Shown one piece after another: positions 28,459 to 36,321 of a stretch of 56,240 nt of DNA. The DNA is from Bacteroidales bacterium (lineage in GTDB: Bacteria; Bacteroidota; Bacteroidia; Bacteroidales; UBA10428): the NCBI GenBank assembly GCA_016934395.1, contig JAFGSZ010000021.1, forward strand, positions 1-56,240. The letters are read 5' to 3'. Under the pieces are notes generated by a model. It did not search any database. It worked only from the letters and a program-made list of their open reading frames with translations, and was not told where the DNA came from. A program made the position numbers and the translations under genes. How positions within the stretch are numbered: the first letter of the stretch is position 1; the number at the start of each line of letters is the position of its first letter.

Positions 28459-31400
28459 ATGAGAAGATTTTATATGTTCATTGCTTTTCTGTTTTTTGCA
28501 GTCGGGATAACTTCTGCATACGAAATTAATTTTGAATTTATAACAACCAACAATGGATTATCGCAAAGCACTGTTAACTGTATTTTTCAGGACAGCAGAG
28601 GCTTTATTTGGTTTGGAACAAACGAGGGGCTAAATAAATACGACGGTTACTCTATAAAAGTATACAAACACGACCCTAAAGATTCCTTGTCGCTGATAGG
28701 GAATGTAGTGATCTCCATAGATGAAGATGATGAAGGAAACCTTTGGATCGGCACACGAGGGGATGGTTTAAGCAAGTTTATCCGTAATTCCGAAATTTTT
28801 ATTCCCTATTCGAATGAGCCGGATAATCCGGGAAGCATTTCAAATAATTTTGTAAGAACAATACTTTTCGATAGCAAGTTTAATCTTTGGATCGGCACAT
28901 CTTCCGGCCTCGATCTGTATCAAAAAGAAACCAACACTTTTAAACATTTTCAACATGCTGAAAATGATTTTAATTCTTTACACAATAGCCTGGTTCATTC
29001 CATTCTCGAAGATACTGAAGGTAATATATGGGTTGGCACCGATGGCGCCGGAATAAATTTGTTTAACAGGGAAAAAGAAACTTTTGAATTTATTCCAAAT
29101 CTTACAGGCAATGAAAATTTTAAAGGAGGGTTTTTCGACAAAACTTTGTTTGAAGACAGTAACGGAAATATTTGGATTGGCGCTGAAGGGGAAGGAATCT
29201 ATAAATTTAACAGGAAAACCAAATCTTTTAATTTGTATCCTTTTGACCCAAATAATAACGGATTAAATAACCAGATTATCACTTCATTTTTCGAGGATGA
29301 ATCCGGGAAAATTTGGGTAGGGACCGATGGAGGAGGTATAAATATATTTGATCCGGTGTATGAAACTTTTGATTATATAATGTACGATTCCAAAAACACC
29401 AAAGGTATAAGCACCGATGCCATATATTGTTTTTTTCAGGATAACTCGGAAACATTGTGGATAGGAACCTATAGCGGGGGAATAAACTATTATAATAAAT
29501 TCAAATACAAATTTGAGCATTTCACTAATAATCCCAATAGCACCAACAGCCTCACTTTTAAAATTGTACTGGCCATATTCGAAGACAGCAAAAACCGTAT
29601 TTGGATTGGAACCAGCGGAGGCGGAGTTGATGTTTTTAATCGCTCCAACAATTCTTTTGAACATTACAGGAATAATCCGGAAAATCCTTCCAGCCTCAGC
29701 ACAAATATTATAACCTGTGTAAACGAAGACAGCGAAGGAAATATCTGGATCGGTACATACAATGGGGGCGTAAATTTATTCGAGGAAAAAACTAATTCTT
29801 TTAAGCATTTCAGACCAGATCCAAATAATCCTGCCTCTATCGGGCATAATAACGTGTGGACAATTTATGACGATAAATCAGGTAATATTTATTTTGGTTT
29901 AATGGGTGGCGGTCTTGATATTTACGATAAAGCCTCCGGTACATTTACACATTTAAGAAACAATCCCCAGGACCCGAATACTATCAGCAGCAACAACCTT
30001 AAAACTATTTTTGAGGATAGTAAAGGCAACTTATGGATAGGGAGTGAAGATAAAGGCCTGAATCTATTTGACAGGGAGAACAAAACATTCACGCGATTTA
30101 TAAATAATCCTGAAAAAATAAGAAGTATCAGTCATAACGATGTTAAAGGAATATTTGAAGACAGCAAGGGTAATTTATGGATTGGAACAGGTGACGGACT
30201 GAATAAACTGAATTATGATGATTTTACCTTTTCTGTATTGCGCATAGAAGACGGCCTGCCTGATAATTCCATTAACGGCATTCTTGAAGATGATATGGGC
30301 AACTTATGGATATCAACTAATAAAGGACTTTCACAGTTTGATCAGGAAAAAAACTCATTTAAAAATTATGATGTCAGCGACGGCCTTCAGGGCAACGAAT
30401 TTAATTACACTTCACAATGTAAAACCAGGGCCGGGGAACTATATTTCGGGGGAATGAATGGCTTTAATATCATTAATCCATCAAAAATTCAGGATAATCC
30501 ACATATCCCTCCTATTGTTATTACAGAATTACAAATTTTTAACAAACCTGTAAAATCTATTCCAACTAAGGATGGAAGGAAAAAAGTTTACAATACGATT
30601 GGAGAAATCAGTAATTTAAGACTTAACCATAAACAAAATGTATTTGGTTTTGAATTTGCTGCCCTCGATTTTGTAAATCCGGAAAAAAATCAATATAAAT
30701 ATAAACTCGAAGGTTTTGATAATGACTGGCACAATACCGGGGCCGATAAGCGATTTGTCAGTTATACAAACTTAAAAGGTGGAGTATATACCTTTAAGGT
30801 TATCGGATCAAATAGCGATAATGTATGGAATACTGAAGGAGTATCATTAAAAATTACTGTGGTGCCACCGTTTTGGAAGACCACCTGGTTTATTGGTTTT
30901 ATGATTTTAATGCTGTCTGGTTCTATTTATTATTTTATCAGGCAAAGAGAAAAAAACTTAAAACATGATAAAGAAATACTGGAGCAAAAAATACAGGAAG
31001 GATTAAAAACTGTGGAACAACAAAAAAGTGAAGTTGAAAAAATTGAGAAGGAACTTAAAGAACGTGAAATTGCAGAAAAAGAGCAAAGATGGTACAATAA
31101 AGGTATGGTTAAATTCAGTGATATTTTAAGCAAAAATAAAGATAATCTCACAAAATTATGTCATGCAATTATTTCTAATCTTGTAAATTACGTTGAAACC
31201 ACCCAGGGAGTTATTTATCTGTACGACGATTTAGATGAGAACGAACAGTATTTAAAATTGATGGCCGGATATGCCCTTGATGAGGACAGGACCAATAATA
31301 CCAAAATTCTCGTTGGAGAAGGTCAGGTTGGTATGTGTTTTAAAGAACAGCGGATTATTCAACTTGACAACCTGCCTGAATCATATGCCAAACTCAGGTC

Positions 31401-31803
31401 CGGACTGGGTGAGGCGTCCCCCTCATTTTCTTTGTTGGTTCCCCTTAGACTGGATGATACTGTTATTGGTGTTATTGAACTAACTTCTTTTATTGCTCTC
31501 GAAAATTATAAAATAAATTTTATTGAAAAATTAAATGAAACCATTACCTCCCATCTGGTCACATTACAGGCTAATGAAAGGACTTCTCAATTACTGGAAC
31601 AATCGCGCATGCACGCAGAAGAAATCCAGTCACAGGAAGAAGAAATGAGACAAAATATGGAAGAGATGCTGGCAACACAGGAAGAAGCTACACGAAGGGA
31701 GGAAGAATTTAAAAAAATTCACGACAAACTTTTGCAGGATAACGAGAAACTGATTAAAGAAAATAAAGAATTAAAAACCCAGCTCAAAAAATTCAAAGCT
31801 TAA
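28459..31803 (+). CDS. Propeller sensor with GAF output and no kinase (paralog 3)
   Basis: The 1114-residue protein shares signal peptide, Reg_prop repeats, Y_Y_Y domain (about 720-805) and a membrane segment (about 810-830) with paralogs 1 and 2. After the membrane it differs completely: a charged coiled coil (about 835-878), a GAF-like domain (about 890-1040; TTQGVIYLYDD, GEGQVGMCFKEQR, VPLRLDDTVIGVIEL), then a second coiled coil rich in Glu/Gln to the end (KLIKENKELKTQLKK). No histidine box, ATPase, receiver or DNA-binding domain is visible. It could dimerise with or modulate the two kinases, or signal by another route. GAF ligand unknown. Confidence 0.85.
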   Translation: MRRFYMFIAFLFFAVGITSAYEINFEFITTNNGLSQSTVNCIFQDSRGFIWFGTNEGLNKYDGYSIKVYKHDPKDSLSLIGNVVISIDEDDEGNLWIGTRGDGLSKFIRNSEIFIPYSNEPDNPGSISNNFVRTILFDSKFNLWIGTSSGLDLYQKETNTFKHFQHAENDFNSLHNSLVHSILEDTEGNIWVGTDGAGINLFNREKETFEFIPNLTGNENFKGGFFDKTLFEDSNGNIWIGAEGEGIYKFNRKTKSFNLYPFDPNNNGLNNQIITSFFEDESGKIWVGTDGGGINIFDPVYETFDYIMYDSKNTKGISTDAIYCFFQDNSETLWIGTYSGGINYYNKFKYKFEHFTNNPNSTNSLTFKIVLAIFEDSKNRIWIGTSGGGVDVFNRSNNSFEHYRNNPENPSSLSTNIITCVNEDSEGNIWIGTYNGGVNLFEEKTNSFKHFRPDPNNPASIGHNNVWTIYDDKSGNIYFGLMGGGLDIYDKASGTFTHLRNNPQDPNTISSNNLKTIFEDSKGNLWIGSEDKGLNLFDRENKTFTRFINNPEKIRSISHNDVKGIFEDSKGNLWIGTGDGLNKLNYDDFTFSVLRIEDGLPDNSINGILEDDMGNLWISTNKGLSQFDQEKNSFKNYDVSDGLQGNEFNYTSQCKTRAGELYFGGMNGFNIINPSKIQDNPHIPPIVITELQIFNKPVKSIPTKDGRKKVYNTIGEISNLRLNHKQNVFGFEFAALDFVNPEKNQYKYKLEGFDNDWHNTGADKRFVSYTNLKGGVYTFKVIGSNSDNVWNTEGVSLKITVVPPFWKTTWFIGFMILMLSGSIYYFIRQREKNLKHDKEILEQKIQEGLKTVEQQKSEVEKIEKELKEREIAEKEQRWYNKGMVKFSDILSKNKDNLTKLCHAIISNLVNYVETTQGVIYLYDDLDENEQYLKLMAGYALDEDRTNNTKILVGEGQVGMCFKEQRIIQLDNLPESYAKLRSGLGEASPSFSLLVPLRLDDTVIGVIELTSFIALENYKINFIEKLNETITSHLVTLQANERTSQLLEQSRMHAEEIQSQEEEMRQNMEEMLATQEEATRREEEFKKIHDKLLQDNEKLIKENKELKTQLKKFKA

Positions 31804-31893
31804 AGCAAGAATAACAGAATATATACCTAAAATTGCAGAACCTGTATTTATTACAAGTATTTTTTAAGGAATTCCATTATTAATTTTCGAGAA

Positions 31894-32829
31894 ATGTTTT
31901 ATCATAAATATTATTTATATATTATCCTATTGTCAATATTTATTACTATGTCTTGTAATTCAGAGCAAAAAAATCAGGCAACAAAAACAAGTATACAACA
32001 GTTATCTGAGGCAAAATATAAAATTAGCCTAGGAAACCTTTCTGTACAGATCGATAAAAATGCCGGTGGCAGAATAGTATCCTTTATGCTGGGAGACAGG
32101 GAACTGCTGACCGGAAAGGATGTGCATCCTGAAAATTATGGTTCAACATTCTGGTCGTCACCTCAGGATGAATGGGACTGGCCCCCTCCTGCCATCCTGG
32201 ATAATGCACCCTATAAAGTACTAAACACAAAAAAATCGCTGGTTTTGTTAAGTGAAACAGACCCGGGATTAGAATTGCAGTTTCAGAAAGAATATTATTT
32301 TGATGAAACCGATTCTTCTTTGGTAATCAATTATTCCATAATAAATAAAAAAAATATGGCACGTCCTTCAGCGCCCTGGGAAGTTACACGTGTTCCGGGA
32401 CAATTAAGCTTTTTCCCTATTGGAGAAAATAAAATCCACAACAATTCAAATCTGGATTCCATAAACATTATTGATGGAGTATTGTGGTACATTCATGTTG
32501 CCGACAGCGTGAGTAAAAACCAGAAGCTTTTTGCAGAATCCACCGAAGGATGGCTTGCCCATGTGCAGGGCCGGCTTTTGTTCATTAAAAAATTTGAAAA
32601 TATTCCGGCCAAGGATATTGCCCCGGGTGAAGGTGAAGTTGAAATTTATGCTTCGCCGGAGTTCCCGTATATAGAAATTGAAAACCAGGGTCGGCAGGAA
32701 ATGCTGGAACCTGATGATACTTTACACTGGCAGGTAAAATGGCATATTTGTGAACTTCCGGAAAACATTAAACCGGTTGCAGGAAACAAAGAATTAACAG
32801 AATATGCGAAAAAGGTGTTAGGACAATAA
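31894..32829 (+). CDS. DUF4380-like lipoprotein
   Basis: The 311-residue protein starts with a lipoprotein signal (FITMSCNSEQ lipobox). The body, with NLSVQIDKNAGGRIVSF, GSTFWSSPQDEWDWPP and the WEVTRVPGQ region, resembles DUF4380 proteins, which have a galactose-mutarotase/lyase-like beta-sandwich. It lies 90 bp after the third propeller sensor on the same strand and may be in its transcript. A role in sugar handling or sensing in the cell envelope is plausible. Catalytic residues cannot be assigned with confidence. Confidence 0.65.
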   Translation: MFYHKYYLYIILLSIFITMSCNSEQKNQATKTSIQQLSEAKYKISLGNLSVQIDKNAGGRIVSFMLGDRELLTGKDVHPENYGSTFWSSPQDEWDWPPPAILDNAPYKVLNTKKSLVLLSETDPGLELQFQKEYYFDETDSSLVINYSIINKKNMARPSAPWEVTRVPGQLSFFPIGENKIHNNSNLDSINIIDGVLWYIHVADSVSKNQKLFAESTEGWLAHVQGRLLFIKKFENIPAKDIAPGEGEVEIYASPEFPYIEIENQGRQEMLEPDDTLHWQVKWHICELPENIKPVAGNKELTEYAKKVLGQ

Positions 32830-32858
32830 TCTTATTATATCCTAGCTCCTGAAATTTT

Positions 32859-33320
32859 TTATTTACTTTCTTTAAATATCTGAACCTTAGCTGCTGCCGG
32901 TCCTTTTTGTCCGGGTACAACCTCAAAGTTTACCACATCGCCCTCTCTGATATCTTCGAGGAAACTATTAACATGTACAAAAATACTTTGCTGGGTCTCG
33001 GCATCTTTAATAAATCCATATCCTTTGGAGTCGTTAAAAAAGGTGACTTTTCCTTTTCTAATCGGATCCGGCTCTTCTTCAGCTTCACGTTTGGGTACGC
33101 TCACCTCTATATCTTCAAGTTTAGCTTTTTTCTTCTTGTCAGGATCCGGAGGAGTGGAAGTAATCATTCCATTCTCATCAACATAGGCAATCATATCATC
33201 CAGGCCACCGGTTTTATCTTTTTCCCGTTTGGCCAGGCGTTTTTTTTCTTTTTCTTTTCTCTTTTTTTCTTTTTTATTTCGTATTTCTTTTTTGTTGAAT
33301 GTTTCTTGTGATCTACCCAT
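32859..33320 (-). CDS. Long cold-shock-domain protein with Lys-rich N-terminus
   Basis: The 153-residue protein has an extremely basic Lys/Arg/Glu N-terminal tail (residues 8-35) and a linker containing a second lysine cluster (about 62-68). A C-terminal cold-shock domain (about 87-150) carries RNP1 KGYGFIKD and RNP2 IFVHV, which bind single-stranded RNA or DNA. This architecture is common in Bacteroidota and about twice as long as CspA. It is convergent with the DUF4380-like gene. It begins an apparent cluster of gene-expression genes on the minus strand. The tail is probably a nonspecific nucleic acid-binding extension. Confidence 0.85.
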   Translation of the reverse strand: MGRSQETFNKKEIRNKKEKKRKEKEKKRLAKREKDKTGGLDDMIAYVDENGMITSTPPDPDKKKKAKLEDIEVSVPKREAEEEPDPIRKGKVTFFNDSKGYGFIKDAETQQSIFVHVNSFLEDIREGDVVNFEVVPGQKGPAAAKVQIFKESK

Positions 33321-33366
33321 AAATTAATTTTTACTTTATATGTTATTTTTTCAGACTACCAAGTTA

Positions 33367-34233
33367 TTAATATTCTTGATAAGCATGTTTCTCTTTTAAG
33401 AGATTTTTTAGTTTACTTAAGCCCCTGCTCCTGATTTGCCGTATCCGTTCAGAAGACATTCCGAATTTTAACGCGATATCATGAAGAGAACAGGCCTGTG
33501 TATTGAACAATCCGAAAGACATGGTCAGAATTGAACCTTCTCGTGAAGAAAGTTTTTTTAATGCCCGGTTAATATCTGTCTCTATAGATTCTTTCATCAT
33601 GGTATTATCCGGTGAAGGAATATTGCCCGCCTGAACCAGGTCATATAAACTAAAATCGCTCTCACCATCCGAATTTAACGGCTTATCAAAAGATATCTGC
33701 CGCTTCTTAATATGGTTTGCATATTGAACTTCCTGATCAGATAATTCAAGAAATTCTGATATTTCAGTGTCAGTAGGTTCCCGCTCAAATTCCTGTTCCA
33801 GAAGAGGTACTGCCCTGGCAATTTTATTTATCGCCGATATCCTGTTTAATGGCAAATGTACAATCCTGGTCTGATTTGAAAGCGCCTGAATAATAGATTG
33901 CCGTATCCACCATACCGCATAAGAAATAAACTTAAACCCGCGGGTGGCATCGAACTTCTTCGCAGCTTTTACCAGCCCGAAATTCCCTTCATTAATTAAA
34001 TCAGAGAATGACAATCCCTTGTTCTGATATTGTTTGGCTACGGAGACTACAAAGCGCAGATTGGCAACTACCAGTTTTTCAAGGGCATCCTTATCACCTT
34101 TTTTAATACGGGTCGATAATTCAACCTCCTCCTCAGCCGAGATCATTGAATATTTGGTGATCTCCTGAAAGTATCTGTTAATAGATTCTTCATTTCGCTG
34201 AGTAATTTGTTGTGTAATTACTAATTGCCGCAT
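33367..34233 (-). CDS. Sigma-70 family RNA polymerase sigma factor, primary-like (group 1/2)
   Basis: The 288-residue protein has the short Bacteroidota RpoD layout beginning MRQLVITQQIT. Region 1.2 is NRYFQEITKYSMISAEEE. Region 2 includes NLRFVVSVAKQYQNKGLS and FISYAVWWIRQSI. Region 3 follows, then region 4 with the helix-turn-helix MSSERIRQIRSRGLSKLK. Region 4 and the loop SREGSILTMSFGLFNTQ depart from the highly conserved primary sigma of this phylum, so this is more likely a second, alternative sigma than the housekeeping RpoD. The downstream end is 46 bp from the long cold-shock gene; the two may be co-transcribed. Confidence 0.85.
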   Translation of the reverse strand: MRQLVITQQITQRNEESINRYFQEITKYSMISAEEEVELSTRIKKGDKDALEKLVVANLRFVVSVAKQYQNKGLSFSDLINEGNFGLVKAAKKFDATRGFKFISYAVWWIRQSIIQALSNQTRIVHLPLNRISAINKIARAVPLLEQEFEREPTDTEISEFLELSDQEVQYANHIKKRQISFDKPLNSDGESDFSLYDLVQAGNIPSPDNTMMKESIETDINRALKKLSSREGSILTMSFGLFNTQACSLHDIALKFGMSSERIRQIRSRGLSKLKNLLKEKHAYQEY

Positions 34234-34329
34234 TAGAACTGGTTTTTATCTACTTTTGAATTCTATCGGTAAAAATATTATAGTATTTAACTATAACCGG
34301 TCGAAAACAAAAAAGTGTGTGTATATTTA

Positions 34330-34345
34330 CCCGGACCATTCCGGG
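34330..34345 (-). terminator. Hairpin after the nitronate monooxygenase-family gene
   Basis: CCCGG (34330-34334) and CCGGG (34341-34345) pair around a 6-nt loop. Flanking ATTT/AAAT can extend the stem with one bulge. Read on the minus strand it follows the NMO stop by a few bases. No clear T-run follows, so termination may be partial. Confidence 0.35.
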
Positions 34346-34349
34346 AAAT

Positions 34350-35435
34350 TTATTCAGAAATGTTTTCCTTTTCAGCCTGCCCGTATTCATTTTCGAGTTC
34401 CGTAAAAATATTTTTTACAGTTGAAATCTCAAAAACCTTACCTGCATTCGAACCGGTAAAAACAAATCCATTGTCAAGGTTACCGTGGTAAGCAGCTAAA
34501 AGTGCTTCGGCAATACAGAACGATGTGGTTTTGGGATCGCACGATTTAATACAATTATATTTACATACTGCAGGTCTTTTTTTCCCTTCATTGGCATCAT
34601 GCAAAAACCGGTTAAAAATTGACCGTCCGGGCATACCTACAGGGCTTTTAATTATTTGTATATCCTCTTCGCGGGCATGAATAAATGCATTCTTAAATTC
34701 AACAGAAGCATCACATTCTTCGGTAGCTACAAAACGGGTGCCCAATTGCACTGCAGACGCTCCGTCTTTCATAATCTTATACATATCCGAACCGGAATAT
34801 ATTCCTCCGGCGGCTATAACAGGTATGTCTTTATTATATTTTGCTTTCATTTCCTTTGCCACTTCCAGTACACTAGCTACCAGATTTTTCAGGGTGTTGC
34901 TTTCGTTTTTCAGTTCATCGGGTTTAAACCCCAGATGTCCGCCCGCTTCCGGTCCTTCAACAACAAGCGCATCAGGTAAATAATCATAATTCTGCTTCCA
35001 TTTACTGCATAATATGGATGCTGCACGCCCGGAAGAAACAATGGGCACAAGCTTTGTTTTTATCCCCTTACTCAGATATTTGGGCAGGTCAAGGGGTAAA
35101 CCGGCGCCGGAGAAAATAACATCAATTCCTTCTTCAATTGAAGTTTTTACCATGTCGGCAAAATTCGTTATCACCGACATAATATTTACCCCGAGCACCC
35201 CCAGGGTTTTCTCGCGTGCTTTTCTTATTTCATTGCGAATAGCATCAATATGACTGTTCCTGAGACTGATCTTGATATCTCTGTTAATGAAACCTATTCC
35301 TACTGTAGAAATAACACCAATACCACCCATATTTGCCACTGCCGAAGCAAGCCCCGACAGGGAAATACCAATACCCATTCCTCCCTGTACGATCGGAACG
35401 GGTATTTTAAGATCTCCTATATTAAAAGATTTCAA
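34350..35435 (-). CDS. Nitronate monooxygenase / 2-nitropropane dioxygenase-family flavoprotein
   Basis: The 361-residue protein has an FMN-binding TIM barrel. N-terminal VQGGMGIGISLSGLASAVAN, EGPEAGGHLGF (with the active-site His region), AAGGIYSG and GASAVQLGTRF are NMO/FabK-type motifs. Cys-rich CKYNCIKSC and CIAEALL near the C-terminus are typical of the longer bacterial subgroup. It probably oxidises nitronates or performs a related flavin reaction. The start is a TTG (35433-35435): no in-frame ATG exists upstream before a stop, and family proteins begin at this point (MK-IGDL-IP). It begins 11 bp after the small cold-shock gene stops, so co-transcription is likely. Confidence 0.82.
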   Translation of the reverse strand: MKSFNIGDLKIPVPIVQGGMGIGISLSGLASAVANMGGIGVISTVGIGFINRDIKISLRNSHIDAIRNEIRKAREKTLGVLGVNIMSVITNFADMVKTSIEEGIDVIFSGAGLPLDLPKYLSKGIKTKLVPIVSSGRAASILCSKWKQNYDYLPDALVVEGPEAGGHLGFKPDELKNESNTLKNLVASVLEVAKEMKAKYNKDIPVIAAGGIYSGSDMYKIMKDGASAVQLGTRFVATEECDASVEFKNAFIHAREEDIQIIKSPVGMPGRSIFNRFLHDANEGKKRPAVCKYNCIKSCDPKTTSFCIAEALLAAYHGNLDNGFVFTGSNAGKVFEISTVKNIFTELENEYGQAEKENISE

Positions 35436-35446
35436 TATATTGAATA

Positions 35447-35650
35447 TTAATTTTCAGATTCAACGTTAACTGCAATCAGGCCTTTCTCACCCTGTTTAAT
35501 TTCAAAAACCACAGCCTGTTCCGGCTGGAGCCGATTGTAAGAGTTTGTTAGTCCTGATCTGTGTACAAAAATATCGTCGCCATTTTCGGATTCAATAAAA
35601 CCAAATCCTTTAGCTTCGTTGTACCATTTAATTTTTCCTTTAGTCATCAT
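35447..35650 (-). CDS. Small cold-shock protein (CspA family)
   Basis: The 67-residue protein is a single cold-shock domain. GKIKWYNEAKGFGFIE contains RNP1 (KGFGFI), and DIFVHRSGL contains RNP2. It binds single-stranded RNA and acts as an RNA chaperone or antiterminator. Two ATG codons stand side by side; either may be used. It follows the RRM-protein gene by 9 bp on the same strand, so the two RNA-binding proteins are likely made together. Confidence 0.92.
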   Translation of the reverse strand: MMTKGKIKWYNEAKGFGFIESENGDDIFVHRSGLTNSYNRLQPEQAVVFEIKQGEKGLIAVNVESEN

Positions 35651-35659
35651 TATTGTTCA

Positions 35660-35920
35660 TTAATTATTAAAATTTTCTTTTCTTGGTCTTGCCTCATTCA
35701 CAATAATTTCTCTGTTTTCGTATGTGGCGCCGTTTAACTCTTTTATGGCAGTATTTGCTTCCTCCTTGTCATCCATGGTTACAAAACCAAAACCTTTGCT
35801 TCTGCCACTAAATTTGTCCATAATAATTTTAGAGGAACTTACTGTTCCATACTCTTCGAAAATATCCGAGAGGTCACTTTCATCTACCTTGTAATCAAGG
35901 TTTCCTACATAAATGTTCAT
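35660..35920 (-). CDS. RRM-domain RNA-binding protein
   Basis: The 86-residue protein is a single RNA recognition motif. RNP2 is IYVGNL near the N-terminus and RNP1 is KGFGFVTM at about residues 41-50, with the beta-alpha-beta-beta-alpha-beta order. A short basic tail (ARPRKENFNN) follows. Such glycine-poor small RRM proteins are common in Bacteroidota, where they regulate mRNAs globally. It heads a likely transcript with the small cold-shock gene and the NMO-family gene. Confidence 0.92.
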   Translation of the reverse strand: MNIYVGNLDYKVDESDLSDIFEEYGTVSSSKIIMDKFSGRSKGFGFVTMDDKEEANTAIKELNGATYENREIIVNEARPRKENFNN

Positions 35921-36321
35921 TGTTGTATAAATTAAATTGTTAATTTTTTAATAACCCGGCAGTTTTACTTTTCAGCAGAAACTTACAGTCTGCTATAAAA
36001 ATATTACAGCATATCCGATTATGTTCCTTACCCAAACAAGCAGAACGTTTAAAAACACCCGTTACTAAAAGTTTTAATAAAAGGATTTAAAAAAAAGAGC
36101 AGTAATGAACTAAAGAGTGTGAGAGGTATTAGTAAATAAAAGCGCGATTTCTCAAATCTAAATTTTGGTAAAGGTACGCTTTTATTTTAAGGATAGTACT
36201 ATTTATTTTTTTTATTGTCTGATTCCGGAATCAAAAGAAATTAAATAAGACAATTAATAGAAAATCCAATCCCGAAGTAATACTCCCCGGCTTTATTCAT
36301 AAAGACATTCATTCTCACACA
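35921..36321. promoter_or_regulatory. Long leader region of the RRM/cold-shock operon
   Basis: This 401-bp region has no gene. On the minus strand TAGATTTG (plus CAAATCTA, 36153-36160) fits the Bacteroidota -7 consensus, though no clear TTTG lies at the proper upstream distance. Transcription from there would give a leader of about 225 nt before the RRM gene. Long structured leaders are common before cold-shock genes. The 36235-36321 end lies beyond the 3' end of the esterase gene. Confidence 0.35.

Noticed and set aside
32907-33311. Plus-strand ORF of 134 residues opposite the long cold-shock gene, very rich in Phe
   Set aside because: The runs of Phe and Ser are the complement of the Lys/Glu codons in the real gene. 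The minus-strand protein has a clear cold-shock domain.
33367-34233. Sigma factor as certain housekeeping RpoD
   Set aside because: Length and N-terminus fit, but region 4 and neighbouring residues differ from the highly conserved Bacteroidota primary sigma; I keep it as primary-like only.
34656-34983. Plus-strand ORFs opposite the nitronate monooxygenase gene
   Set aside because: Two overlapping frames open only because of codon use on the other strand; neither has a family feature.
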